64,000 nt of DNA, from positions 7,984,501 through 8,048,500 of the forward strand of contig NC_060107.1 of the NCBI RefSeq assembly GCF_021155765.1. Direction: 5' to 3'. Below are positions 52,444 to 64,000 of this stretch, piece by piece. How positions within the stretch are numbered: position 1 is the first letter of the stretch; each line of letters opens with the position of its first letter. Under the pieces are notes generated by a model that was not told the origin of the DNA, did no database searches, and saw only the letters and a program-made list of their open reading frames with translations. The translations under genes and the position numbers were made by a program. The DNA comes from Diprion similis (lineage: Eukaryota > Arthropoda > Insecta > Hymenoptera > Diprionidae).

Positions 52444-52618
52444 ATGCTGCCACGAGAATTGATAACTTTCGCAACGATAACGACCCTCAGCGTCGCGACG
52501 GCGGGCGCCTCCGTCAATTTGGAGTATGACGACAACGGAATGCTGGCGGAGGAGGAGAGGAGAATAACAAACAACAACAACAACAGCAACGACAACTACA
52601 ACAACAATGATAACAAAG
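52444..52618 (+). CDS. First coding exon of an unrecognised secreted protein
   Basis: An ATG at 52444 in AAAATG context starts 58 codons plus one base, ending at donor AAAG|GTAAAT. The N-terminus MLPRELITFATITTLSVATA is a convincing signal peptide, probably cleaved near AGA/ASVN. The acidic segment NLEYDDNGMLAEEERR follows, then an Asn-rich run encoded by AAC repeats. Phase 1 fits the exon at 62512-62643 exactly (codon GGT split G|GT). No family is recognised. The gene would extend past the right edge of the window. Without a partner exon, a chance signal-like frame is the alternative, but the composition and donor look real. Confidence 0.5.
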
Positions 52619-54822
52619 GTAAATATATCCTAGCGATAACAAATCTCACCCTTAACAGCGCTCCTGAAGCCGAATGAAAGAAATCATATTTAAGCATGTG
52701 ACGTGTTTCAACGAGTTGCACGTAATAACCGCGTGTGCAAGCAGGTAATATGCATCACATGCAGGCCACGATCCAAGGGGCGACGCGTTAACTATTTCAC
52801 AACAATTTATCACACGACTTGAATATCGTGCACGTGAGAAATGTCGAAACTTCTGTTTATTATACACGTGTTGCGTCATTGTTTTTTTTTATTATTTAAT
52901 TTTTGTTATAAACCTTTCATATTTGCTTTGTCTTTTTTTCCGCTCTTTTCTGTTCTTGATTTTTATACACCTAAAAACAGGTATAACGCGTGATACGAAT
53001 ATCAGTTTTAACAGCATAAACATACATGTATACCTACAGGCACGTAATACACGTATAATATAACTTCTCAAATGACAATAGCGTTACACCTATATATTAC
53101 ATATATACAGGTATAATCAATATTGTATAACAATAATCGAATGATATAAGTAGATATGCATACACGTATTTAGGTTCACACATGCCTGCATACGTATGGT
53201 ACAGGGCTAGTTCAGAGCTCCGAAACGAATATCCGAGATTTCGCCTCAAGGTGTGTAGAGTATATCGAGTATGCGCTATACGTACTACACATTTAGCGGT
53301 TCTCTCTCGTGTGAATAATAATACACACAACCGGGCACATACCTATGCATGCATGTATCTATAATACGCAGTATCCCATACGCGTAATGCAATAATGTGG
53401 CAGTAGATATGCGCGTAGCGTGTCGAAAATCGGCGCCTTATATATATATATATATATAAAGGTATAATATGGGTATGTGTAAGTACCCTCGTACCTACTG
53501 TACATGTGTATTTAATTAATATAACATAGGTGTCTAAATCGCGTGATTTTTTCATAATAATTACAGTATCACGGTAGTACGTCGACCGTATATACAATTA
53601 ATTTCACACGCGGTTTCAGTATAAGGTATATAAATATATATATACATGCCTAAATACAAACTTATAATGTAAGTACAGACCATACAACTTGACGCATCTT
53701 GCGTTATATACTTATATATTATGCGCTTTCGGTATGCATGTGTGTGGGTACAAGTGCATATATATGTATATATATACATATACACACACGTGGACGATAA
53801 AATATGCGGCGGGCGCCAGTTAGGCGGTTGTTCTGTGGTGTACTGGCCTCCACAGCAGTCGTAGGTACTTATACAGTAGATACGTACGTGTACAGACACT
53901 AACACAATTACACATGCACACATGTGGGCATATATGCACATAAGATGCAAAGCGCGTGCATCACGCTCGCGGCACGCTGAGCTGCGAGTCGCATATTTAA
54001 CGAGTCAAGTCGGCCGTCTCATTTTACGGGAAAACCCTTTCGGCTTGCAATCAGCGCTGTGGAACGGCAGTCTACAGATAGATGAATGTATATATGTAGT
54101 AGGTATGCACGTATGCACAATGCACGTACACGTGTCTTTTGTATGCGGACGATGCGTGTTCCGAATCGAGGATTCGTCGTGAGTATGTAGCTCACGATCA
54201 GTCGGAATGTACAAAAAAAAGCAACAACGACATCTGAAATTGCAATTTTTCCAAATACCTACGACTATTTTCGTTTTCCAATCGTTGGAAGCGGCGGTCG
54301 TTCGTTGTCTAAATCCGGAATTTCGATCGGATTCTGCAGAAGCTTCGATCGCTATCTTTAATTTAATGATTCAAATTAAATCATTTCAACCCAAATTGTC
54401 GAGGATTAAATTTCCTCGCAAGTTTAGTTGAAAGTTTAAAAACGTCCGAGTTATTTGTCAAAAACAAAGATCCCCCAGTGAATTTAAAATAGCGGCGGAA
54501 TTTACTTGAAAATTTGACGAGGCTGAAGTTAGTAACATTGGAGAGAAAGATTACTATTTTGCAAGTTTATATAATGACATTAGAGTAGTTCAATTTTAAA
54601 AATATAAACAAGTTCTGCCTTTCAGAAATCCCTGTAGTTATAAAATAAAGATTTTTCCGACAAAGATATCATTACAATAACGTAACCAACTTCAGCCTCG
54701 TAGAATCTAGTCCTCCGGTCATTAAATAAAGAAAATTACAGTTGCATCGAAATATCGCAATCTCAAATGTAAATTCCGACTGGACCATAATGATGCGAGC
54801 ACGTCGTTACAGGTACGTGTAG

Positions 54823-54855
54823 GTACATACATACATACATACATACATACATACA
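54823..54855. repeat. (ATAC)n tetranucleotide repeat
   Basis: About eight ATAC units in tandem. Confidence 0.9.
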
Positions 54856-55121
54856 CCGTGTCTCATGCCTGTACATCCTGTGCACCTACGATCACGCATG
54901 TGTATCATCACGATTCACGCATGATGCATAAATCACATCCACAATGCGGTCGAAAGTGTGCCGACGACTGGCGCCGCCGAATCCCCTCGCGCACACCCGG
55001 CGCCGAGTCGCATGCGATCACAGAGACGGACGGGATCGTCGCTCGGCCATGCAGGCAAACAGCAGCAGGAGGAGAAGGAGGGGGAGGGGGAAGAGACGGA
55101 CACCAGGACATGCCGCCTCCG

Positions 55122-55171
<50 letters not shown>

Positions 55172-55190
55172 TCGTCGTCGTCGTCGTCGC
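55122..55190. repeat. (CTCGTC)n hexamer passing into (GTC)n
   Basis: About seven CTCGTC/TCGTCC hexamers merge into about eight GTC units. It is preceded by a purine-rich GGA tract on the same strand, giving strong strand asymmetry. Confidence 0.9.
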
Positions 55191-55551
55191 TGTCATCCAA
55201 CGTCGGAGACGCCTTTAGGCGCCTGGCGCGTCCGAACGCGTGCATGCGTGACGGTACGAAGCGTAAAGCCTGAAGGAGGAAGGTGGAAGGTGGAAGGTGG
55301 AAAGAGGGGGGAGGGAGGCCTTCCTGTTCCGAACCGTTGTCCCGCCGTCCCGTTGCACTACCTTATACCGCACTCTCTCACGAAAATTATAAGCCACGTG
55401 GTGTTGCAGACCGCTGCACGCTTCTGCCTACCTACAATGTATACATCTACATAGATAGTTATAGACGGATATACCGTGTATAGGCGATGATAGTTCGTAC
55501 AGCGATGATGGGTATCGGCGCACCCGGATGGACGTACAAACCGCACAGCAC

Positions 55552-55582
55552 CGAAACGAAACGAAACGAAACGAAACGAAAC
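55552..55582. repeat. (CGAAA)n pentamer repeat
   Basis: Six tandem CGAAA units. Confidence 0.9.
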
Positions 55583-57295
55583 CTCCAGACAAACGCGGAA
55601 GTCCTGGCGCCCCGCATATGGGCCCGACAGGCCCCGGTGCACCGTTCAAATATACATATGCGTCACTGACCGTGTTCGGAGTGTGTATTTAGGCCTGTGT
55701 GTATGTATGTGTATGTGTGTGCGTGTGTGTGTGTGTGTGTGTAGAATATTATACATATACGTTGTACCGGACTCACTCCCAACACGGCGGATCGTCGAGT
55801 TATAAGTATGAGACTTTACAGTAGACACGGTGCGGTAATTCACGCGAATATACACGGCCACGTCGTGCTTATGTTGTATATACATACATATATTATACAC
55901 GTATACATGTAACATTTATAGTAGATATCCGTTCGCGTCCGCGTGCACGTGTGAGGCTGAGATGTAAACTCTGTACACAACGGGGCGCCACGGCATTTAC
56001 ATATAGTTTTTTGCTAAACGGTAAAACGAAAAATTTATATTTGACAGGGGAAAAAATATACAATTTCAGGAGGATCGGTGAGAATATGCACACGCGCGTA
56101 TGGATCTTCCTCGCATGTTGTCTTGAGTATGTATTGCATATGCGTACGTACGTACATACGCTGCCTGAAACAGAGATCGATAGGAGTGTGGCTCGAGGCC
56201 CTCGTTCTCAAACTTAAACAAACAATTCTCTAACAAATCGGAAAGCTCTCCGTCTCTCTCTCTCTCTGTCTTTAATCTGTATATATCTATATCTATATAT
56301 ATCTGTATCTTGCGAAGTAGAATATACATGATATAGGTATAATACATGTACCTACTTGTATACGCAAGAGTATAATCTGTGGCCTCTTTCCAAGAGCTTT
56401 ATAATAGCTGCTTTTTACTACACTACACGTCATGCTTGGTTCGCGGTATAATGAAATTACGATATCGCAGGACAAGAAATAATAAAGCTCTTCGCAGTTG
56501 AAGAACACTCGACTCGCGGGCGTTGCAATTGAACTCGGTGCAGGGCCTGCTCTCTCGGAAGTAAGGCAACCTAGTTAGTTAGACGTATGTATGTACGTAT
56601 CGCCGTCTTACGTATAGGTAGATATACTATTCGACGAAAGGAAACCCCCGAGATAAATATAGCTCGAACTGTTTTTAACACGGACACGGGGACGGTAGTT
56701 CGCCTCTCTCTTCTTTTCTTATTAAACCTTTTTGTGACTGTCGCACTGTCGGAACTGCAGAGCGGAAATAATCGGAATGCAATTTCAAGTTTCGCGAATT
56801 AGGTTTGACCGCGATTCTGAAACGCGGCTCGAATATGATTTTTCATACTTTTTATCTGGAATAAAAGTAGAAACCTGCAGTACATGTATAGTATGTAGGT
56901 ACGTATGGCTTCTTGTCATGCCCGGTATTTGTATTTGTTATTCGTGGCGCGATATGCAGCTCGGTGCATCAGCAGCAGCAGCAACCTCGAAGAAGCTCAA
57001 AGCGTTAATGTTTGGTATGCGATATGACGCGGGCTAAACACAAGCCAGCAAGCAAGTAAGCAAGGAACGAGACGCGTTGAATTCGTTGAACAGCTCGAAC
57101 GAACGTTCGGCTTTGAATTCAAATGCACACAATGTCCAACGATGATGTGCGGTGGTTGCAGGCGTTCTCTACGCCTAACCTCACCCCCTCCTATATTCAG
57201 CTTCTCTACGTGCACTCACGTAGGTATCCCTGAAACTCCGTATAATTCTTTCCCTCGTTGAAATGCAGTTGCCGCGATTATTCCTCGCGTCGTTG

Positions 57296-57296
<1 letters not shown>

Positions 57297-57326
<30 letters not shown>
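57297..57326. repeat. (TGC)n trinucleotide repeat
   Basis: About nine perfect TGC units. They would read as polyalanine in an open + frame, which I do not accept as a gene. Confidence 0.9.
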
Positions 57327-57552
57327 ATGCTCCTGCTGGTGCACTTGCAGTCTGCATATGCGTGGATGCGCCAGCAGCTGCTAAGTGCATGCATCACTTG
57401 CTGCATGGCACAGACGTCCCTTGTATTTTCGAGAGTTTGCCGAAGGGTGAAGAGGCGGAACTGATTCTGAATCATCGCGTTATACTCCTGCACAGGGGAG
57501 TTCGTTTATCCCACGATGTCTTATCGACCGAGAGCCGAAAAATTCAAAATTA

Positions 57553-57753
57553 CATACAGTAATGTTTATTAATGCCTTCTTCTTTCGGCTGACTTGTTTG
57601 CAATTCGAAAGAAAATGCGAGTTCGATTCTATACGGATTACGTGGCAACGACTAACAATCTCTCACAGTCATTGTCCAATAATTCGTATAGAATCGAACT
57701 CTCGTTTTCTTTCGAACCGAAAACAAGTTAGCCGTAAGCCCAAATTACTGTAC
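57553..57753. repeat. Fold-back (inverted-repeat) element, about 200 bp
   Basis: The left arm contains CGGCTGACTTGTTTG and GCGAGTTCGATTCTATACG. The right arm contains CGTATAGAATCGAACTC and ACAAGTTAGCCG, their reverse complements with few differences. Outer ACAGTAAT/ATTACTGT words also pair. The spacer is about 50 nt. It is MITE-like, with no coding content and no clear target duplication. Confidence 0.65.
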
Positions 57754-58885
57754 AAGGTTATATCTATAATACATAAACCGTGGTGAAATTGGGCAAGCTT
57801 AAAAAATGCTCACAGTCACGGATAAGTCTATCTGTGCAGGTATTATTATACATGCATGAAACAAAGGACAAGAACATATCAATAATTACAATATCATGGT
57901 GCGAACAGGTTGAACCTTAGCCATTGTCGACGTCCCGCATAGTAACTCACAGTTATGTATCAACAACGACGAAAATGGCACCGAGGGGCAAATCCGATGA
58001 GTGTGTTTCGTATTTATTTGAGTCACCGCTGCTGCTGCTGTTTCTCGTGTCTATACATATATGCTGTGGCTTCTTATACATTATTTATGCGATAAATATC
58101 CCGGCACCCTGTTTCGTTACACCTCTGAATGACTACTGTTTATTTCGACCTATGCCCGGCTGATATGTACAACGTATGTATGTAGATACATGCGTTGTAT
58201 ACGCGCAGCAACACACCGTGTCAATGGCACACGGCCGTTATCGGCTAATTTATCAACATGTTATACATACATATGTATATCGTTTGAACTCGATCTTACA
58301 TGTGTAGATTATTATTATAAATAAATAAATATTAAACAACGCGAGCACAGGTCCGAGGGGCAATATCGGAGGCGAATGAATGCAGGCTTTCTGATACCGC
58401 GTATCGTCGCAGTATTTTGTTCGTCTTATCGCCGAAAGTCTGTTACTCTGGCTGCAATTCAACTTATCGATAACCATGCAAACACGCGGATCGATAGAAT
58501 CTTGTATGAAGCCACAAATTCAAAGGGGATCGAAATGTCGAATTTTCAAAACTCCAGAATTAATACATCATTCGTATAGCATTTTTAAATTTAGCTGTAT
58601 AATCAAAATTTGGAATATTCCAAATTCATATAAGAAGGATAAACTACAGAATAGCGACAGAATAAATTCATAGCAATATAGAAGAACAGCAAAATTATTT
58701 CAAGCATAAAAAATATATCAGAGTCAAAATAAATTTTAACCGTCAGGACATAAATTATTTACAGTAATTATATATAAGAATATAAAAATTACAAAAATAC
58801 TATATTTTTGCTCCAGCTATTAAACATTTTCATCATTTTGTATTACGACTTTTTTCCATGTATATTTTTCGACTTTCTACACATT

Positions 58886-58908
58886 TTTTTTTTTTTTTTT
58901 TTTTTTTA
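58886..58908. repeat. Poly-T tract
   Basis: An uninterrupted T run of more than 20 bases in an AT-rich stretch. Confidence 0.9.
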
Positions 58909-61409
58909 TCATTCATTTTTTTTCTCATCGACAAAGTTGCGATAATATACGAGCGCGGCGCGTTGAAAGGGTCGAAAAACTTGCGGCCGAGTAAGTTGAG
59001 GGATCAAAAGATTCGGTAGAGGAACATCTTACACGTTTCTAGCGAGTGAGCGGCGTTTTTTAAATTGGAAGGCAGAGCGATCGGTCGGTCCATCATGCAC
59101 GTTACGTGAGTGACGATGGGCTTTATACGCTTCGGGTATACAAGCTTTAGTATACCTATATACACCTGTATATTGTATACATGTACGTTACGCGCATAAT
59201 ATGCCGTACCTGCATAAAAATCTATCGAGGGCAGTAATTAGGTTTACGGAATTCGCGGTGAACGTTTTGTTACACATATATGTTATAATATATACGCTTG
59301 TATATGTATACGTTTAAGCTGTGGACGGAGAAAAAATTCTTCGTGACAACCCGACGATCCGGTATCTTATGGCATATGCCTGCAGGGCCGCGCTTTCTCA
59401 TCTTGTAATATCTAGTAGCGATTGATCGATCGGCTTTATGAAAAATTCTTGCCTTTTCCTGTAATACACTTACCGATCTATCTCACGTATCTACCTACCT
59501 CATTTTCTAATTCGTGCGTATCCCTCACAGTTTACTATAAAACTAGATGAGTAACTAATCGAAGCGATGAAAATCAAGGTAAACCTTCAGCCGTTGGATT
59601 GGCCTGTATTGAAATGAAAAATTTATACAAGTAATGTAATTACGAAAAAATCTCCACGTGTTTTTACTTCCTTGAATAAAAGACGTGGCATTCTTTATTT
59701 TCAAAGATTAAATTTTTTTCTTCACAATTCTAACGAGCTGTGGACAGAGAATTGAAATTTACATGCAAGAGTTTCTATCGTCATAAGAAATCTTTCTGAC
59801 TATACACTAGTGAAAAAAATGGTCATTACCTTCTCGTTTAGCGTGCAGGAAATCGTTGCATTTAAAGTGCACTTGTTATATCATATATGGGTAGAGAAGA
59901 TCGTAACTTCAGCAGTGTTGATTTCAACCGACACGCACAGAGAGAGATTACACTATACGTATATGCATATAAATCTTATACCCGTTTATTTTGCAATTAG
60001 AGATGCTTACGCGCGCAAACGATGCCGCGCGTCTGCCAATCTTTGCAGAATTACATGATGTACGTACTCGTATGTATGACGTACACATGCGTACAGTTGA
60101 AGTTTCACTCCTGCATATGATGTGTGCAATGCAACAGCGGCTCTGCACTTATCCGCTGCAAAGTGTGCGCGTCCAAGCTTACGCGTTGCATGTAAAGTGC
60201 AGTGGATATTGTTATTCAAATGCGCGGTGCAATTCACCAACACCAGGGATTACAGATCCGTGAGAGACAAACGTATATTATATACATTCTTGTGTAATGA
60301 AATAGAGTCGGTGATTTTTAAACAACAATTGATAACTCACGTTGAATAAATGTATTATTATATAGATATATCACGTTATATAGATCGAAGATTTAAAATA
60401 ACTATGACAAAATCAACATCATTTTGCTGGGCTAGATATTTATCATGTATGTATGTATGTACCTGCATATAGCTGGCTGCTGCTTGTTGCACTCTCTTTA
60501 ACAGAAAATCACAAATACCGATCGATAGTGCATTTATACCTCCGCTGCACTATCGATATATCTTTACAAATTGCCTAGGTAATCGGTTCATAGAAAATGA
60601 GCTCAACAGCTTATGTCGACGGTGAAGCAAAACGATAGAGCAATGTCAACGCGTTTATACGTAGGTATACACAGTCTTCAACGACTGTTGGCAAAACCTT
60701 TGTGCCAAATTGAGAGAACATTTAACGACTTCGAATCCCTGCTCATTATACAGGCAGCAGTTTTACAGTCGGCACCTTTTTGTCTCGACGAAACCTCGCC
60801 GTATAATGACCGTTAATTACGTTTCTCGAACTATACGAATTTCGGCGGATTCGGGTTATACTATAGGCATCTATTATTGTGTGGATAATTCTTGAGCGCG
60901 GGACGCGACGGTCTGACTCTCGGCGCATTGTCTACCTTCCAGGTTGTTTAGTTCCCGTTCCATCCATGGACTGGTAGCCTATCATCTTGGGTATTTATCC
61001 CTGTCCCCTAAATTTTACTCCGAACTCACGAAGCCCGTTCTCTCCTCTTCTCTCCTCTTCTCCTCTCCTCTCCCCTTATTTTCTCGTACGGTCATCGCAG
61101 CGCGTATAATCGTTGCGCAGTGTTCTGTCGGCGATTTCTTATCCTCTCTGTCATTATTTATACATTTAGAACTGCACGAGAGAATATTATAATCCTCCTC
61201 CCGCGCGGTGTTGAGGAGGCGAAGAAGCGCGCTCGCTCGAACAGCGGGATAGAAGAAAAGAGAGGAGAAAAGAAAAGGAGAATGCGAAGACGGAGGACGA
61301 GGGAAGAAAATTTTATAACCCAAGCTCGTATATATAATTTGGAGTAATTTGGCAATTGCTTGTAATTGATGGCGGGCGCCTGCAGTCCCTATCCTTCGAG
61401 CTCCGCCTG

Positions 61410-61480
61410 CTCTCCTCTCATCTCCTCTCCTCTCCTCTCCTCTCCTCTCCTCTCCTCTCCTCTCCTCCTCTCCTCCTCTC
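61410..61480. repeat. (CTCCT)n pentamer repeat
   Basis: About 70 bp of CTCCT/TCTCC pentamers. A smaller related pyrimidine tract is at 61036-61078. They create long Glu/Arg-rich frames on the - strand that are not genes. Confidence 0.95.
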
Positions 61481-61895
61481 TCCACTGCTTTTCTTTCGTC
61501 CTCCAGGTCTCTCCGCATACTCGAACCTCGATTTAAGTAGGGCTGCGTCAATCCGATGCCAGCCTAAAACGCATCCTAATCACTAGTTGCCAGGTTGCAG
61601 GATGCCTCGGTAACAAAATCGACGAGGGAGATACGAACCACCCTCTCATCCCTTCTCGAAAGACCAGAACGAAGAAATTCGGAAATTTCGGACAATGCTC
61701 GCGGCGCGTTGACACTCGATGCTTTATTAGAGTAGGATCCTTATTCGAGACGACCTATATATTGCGAAATATTATCACGTGAATCGAGCTGGTTGATAAA
61801 GCGACCAAAAGTTAGTGGAAAAAAAAATCTTGAAACGCGCATCAAACTTTCGTTAAAGCATCTCGAATAAAATATCTCAGCCTAAATGAGCTGTT

Positions 61896-62339
61896 AATAT
61901 TGATATTTAGAGCTGTCTGTTTTATTTTTTACATTTTACATTTAAATAACACGTAAAAAAATAATCAGAAAATTTTTGAATTTTTCTCCTCGTAAAAACA
62001 GCCTTACTTATAAACCATCTCAATATAGATTCTTATATGAAATTTTACGCTCTATAAAAAAAAGTACTGAAATAGAATTTTCCTAGCTCTAACCGATTAA
62101 GAGTCATTCGCCTACAAACATCGCGTCATCTTGAATATCTCTTAATCAGTTAGAGTTGGGAAAATTCTATTCCAATACTTTTTATAGAGCGTGAAATTTC
62201 CTATAAGAATCTCTATTTAGATGGTTTATAAGTCAAGCCGTTGACGAGAAAAAACAAGATCCAAATATTTTTCAATTTTTTTTTTTTTTACATGTTATTT
62301 AAATTAAAAATTAAAAAACAAAAAAATAAGCATCAATAT
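61896..62339. repeat. Large fold-back element, about 440 bp
   Basis: The two halves are inverted copies around a loop at about 62110-62140. The left arm reads ATAAACCATCTCAATATAGA and TCTAACCGATTAAGAG; the right arm reads TCTATTTAGATGGTTTAT and CTCTTAATCAGTTAGA. The outer parts are AT-rich (ACATTTAAATAAC against GTTATTTAAAT). There is no coding capacity. It is probably a MITE or other fold-back transposon. A target-site duplication could not be fixed because the ends are AT-rich. Confidence 0.7.
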
Positions 62340-62511
62340 GCACGTGTGAAAAACAAAAAAAAAATGAAAAAATTTATTTTCTAACACTAGTACACAGTGA
62401 CAAAATTCTGCGATCAATTTTTATAACTACGTACTAAAAAGACGTCGAGATAATCTAGCGAAGGAAAGGTCTGGCCTTTTTGGACAGTTAGCTTTTCATC
62501 TTCATGCACAG

Positions 62512-62643
62512 GTTGGTTGCGTGAGATCGCCCAATACCCAACAGAGATACCGACCGTTCGGTGCGTGGCTACCTGCCCTGAAGCGGTGGAAGGAACGTCG
62601 AAACCTCAGGTTATACCTTCGCCCTCGGGTGCTTCCCAGAAAG
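62512..62643 (+). CDS. Probable second exon of the secreted-protein gene (partial)
   Basis: The segment runs from acceptor CATGCACAG to donor AGAAAG|GTATGG, and 132 nt are open in two frames. Continuing the phase of the exon at 52444 gives GWLREIAQYPTEIPTVRC, then VATCPEAVEG and a Pro/Ser-rich end, leaving phase 1. This reading has normal composition with two cysteines and is preferred. The alternative phase-0 reading is very basic (ALKRWKERRNLRLYLRPRV). No family is recognised. The following exon would need to enter in phase 1; none was found before the window ends. Confidence 0.4.
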
Positions 62644-63856
62644 GTATGGACTTAAGCCAGCAATGCCGACGAGAGAGTGGCCGCAGAAGAACTGGCCCTT
62701 GGTTCTCTATTGTTCTTGCTAATTGCCGTCGTCCCCCACGCCCAGACGACCCAAAACTCTGACCGGCCGGTTATTTCGACCCCCCCCCCCCCCCCCCCCT
62801 CTTTTACTTCCCATCCTTGGCCTCCTCCTCGGTTCGCAGCGAAGCCCTTAATGCTCGGATAGTTACAGGTCTGAGCAAATATACAGGAATGTTTTTGTTT
62901 TAGAATGTCGGGATGAGACGGTCGACAGGTAGCGAAAACCTGACCGTCACCATTCACTCGTCCAGCTGTGCCAGAGTTCATTGGTATAATATAACAGCCT
63001 GCAGTCTTATAGAGGCATATTAATAACGGGGTAACTACGCGACCTTTTATGGATGACTATAGTCTTCACTGTCTGAATCGAAAGTTAGGAAGATGGAGAA
63101 AAAGGTTCGGAATGTCGCCGGGAATTTTAGAGTGTTTGTGACAATGGTAATGATGGTAAGTAATGAGAAAATACTAGGGTTTGAATCATTGTAAACGTTA
63201 GAACCTGTTCTCGAATTGGGGCGAGGGTGAAATTTCGAATTTGAATAGTTCCGAAAATGCCAAATTCAGAATGTTTTAATGACGAAATTTGTAGTAAAGA
63301 AATCGAACTTTGACGAAACATCGAAGTTTCGAATCGTCCGAAACCCAAAGCTCAAAGTTCCCAAAGTCAAAATTTCGAAAGCGCGTATAATCGAACCCCG
63401 CCCCTTCAAATTCTTCACAATTTAACTTGTGTAATTCGATTTTACTCGGATTCGTTTCTAAAAGTATTGTTTCATTCGTGTCCGCCATCGTTGGCACAAA
63501 TAAAATATCCATTTCTGTGAAATTTTTTAAACGTTTTTCCCCCATTTTCCTTCGACTATAAATCCATCTTGTCTTTGGTACAACGTAGAAAATCATCAAA
63601 GCTGTTGCAGACAAGACAACGCGATACTGCATTACGTAGTGCGTTGAAGCGGTACCTTCGTACAAACTTGTTGCTTCACTCCTTCGTGTAACCGAGGTAT
63701 AAATATATGCGTGCAGCCAAAGATTTGTCTGTAGTTATCGAAACTGATGGAGGAACGACGACGAACGGCGTTTGCCACGGTAATTCCGAGAAGTGTGTAT
63801 ATACATATACCATGTATGTATACACACAGTTCGAATACACTGTAATTCATTCGCAG
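62644..63856. other. Non-coding stretch near the right edge
   Basis: It contains the 20-C tract at 62780-62799 and otherwise unremarkable sequence; open frames here have no recognisable product. Probably an intron of the gene that begins at 52444. Confidence 0.4.
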
Positions 63857-63952
63857 CACCAGCAGCACCAGCGATACCAGCAGCTTGATTTATCTCACGT
63901 AGCTGGCAATCCGAGGAATAATTTAGGTCCTCGCTGCAAGAGATACGTCGGC
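63857..63952 (+). CDS. Candidate 32-codon exon near the right edge
   Basis: Acceptor ATTCGCAG and a very good donor (GGC|GTAAGT) enclose 96 nt, open in only one frame. That frame gives a Gln/His-rich start (HQQHQRYQQLDLSHVAG) and NNLGPRCKRYVG, in phase 0 at both ends. It does not connect directly to the preferred frame at 62512-62643 (phase 1), so an intermediate exon would be needed. Alternatively it joins the phase-0 reading, or it is a false exon. Confidence 0.25.
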
Positions 63953-64000
63953 GTAAGTCTTCCCGACGTTGCATACACATTACGTGTACTGCAGTACAGC

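Larger units (their letters stand above)
52619..62511. other. Repeat-rich stretch, probable long intron of the 52.4-kb gene
   Basis: I see no supported exon in nearly 10 kb. The sequence is dominated by TA/CATA-rich low-complexity DNA, several microsatellites (54.8, 55.1, 55.55, 57.3 and 61.4 kb) and two fold-back elements (57.55 and 61.9 kb). Long open frames near 54.86-55.45 kb and 61.0-61.55 kb come from repeat tracts, not from genes. Confidence 0.5.

Noticed and set aside
54858..55454. 198-codon + frame and its antisense partners rich in Arg/Pro or Ser/Asp
   Set aside because: All frames are open only because of hexamer and trinucleotide repeats. Composition follows the repeat and there is no domain.
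57263..57562. 99-codon frame with polyalanine and cysteines
   Set aside because: Polyalanine comes from the TGC repeat; no splice or family support, and the antisense is open as polyserine.
61015..61551. 178-codon minus frame rich in Glu/Arg
   Set aside because: Produced by the CTCCT pentamer tracts; both strands are open through the repeat, with no protein-like segments.
1..64000. CRISPR arrays, operons and prokaryotic signals
   Set aside because: No regularly spaced direct repeats; gene structure is clearly eukaryotic.

Overview
The window is nuclear DNA from an arthropod, almost certainly an insect. The evidence is split genes with GT-AG introns of about 80 bases to several kilobases, intermediate GC, many microsatellites, TTAGGTTAGG-like words and non-autonomous transposon remnants. 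The protein set (SF3B4, TEX2, a meteorin, a BAMBI-type pseudoreceptor) suits a non-dipteran insect. A hymenopteran such as a sawfly is my guess, from general look only.

Layout. 1-10.6 kb: no complete gene; one orphan coding-looking exon (2225-2449), two MITE-like inverted repeats and a remnant of a probable dispersed repeat. 10.6-17.1 kb (+): three-exon EFCAB10-like gene, whose first coding exon could be the orphan exon. 17.1-20.7 kb: intergenic, with simple repeats. 20.7-23.6 kb (+): secreted meteorin/meteorin-like gene in three exons. 23.6-29.2 kb: AT-rich convergent intergenic or 3' UTR DNA. 29.2-32.7 kb (-): TEX2, an ER lipid-transfer protein with an SMP domain, seven exons. 33.4-35.2 kb (+): SF3B4, a spliceosomal U2 snRNP subunit, four exons, head-to-head with TEX2 across 700 bp. 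36.3-37.6 kb (+): small VOPP1/WBP1-type membrane protein, followed by a miRNA-precursor-like hairpin. 40.5-51.1 kb (+): BAMBI-like kinase-less TGF-beta/BMP pseudoreceptor in four exons, with a TTAA-flanked MITE in its last intron. 52.4 kb onward (+): first exon of an unrecognised secreted protein, with probable further exons at 62.5 kb and perhaps 63.9 kb, running out of the window.

The genes do not form one pathway. They cover ciliary (EFCAB10), secreted-factor (meteorin), membrane-contact lipid transfer (TEX2), splicing (SF3B4), endolysosomal (VOPP1-like) and BMP-modulating (BAMBI) roles. Exon joins were built by hand from reading phase, splice consensus and family resemblance; there is no transcript evidence. 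I saw no new multi-gene system. The observations most worth checking are the hairpin at 37.4 kb, the short-tailed BAMBI model, the unassigned secreted gene at 52.4-64 kb, the possible N-terminal extension of EFCAB10, and several fold-back elements.
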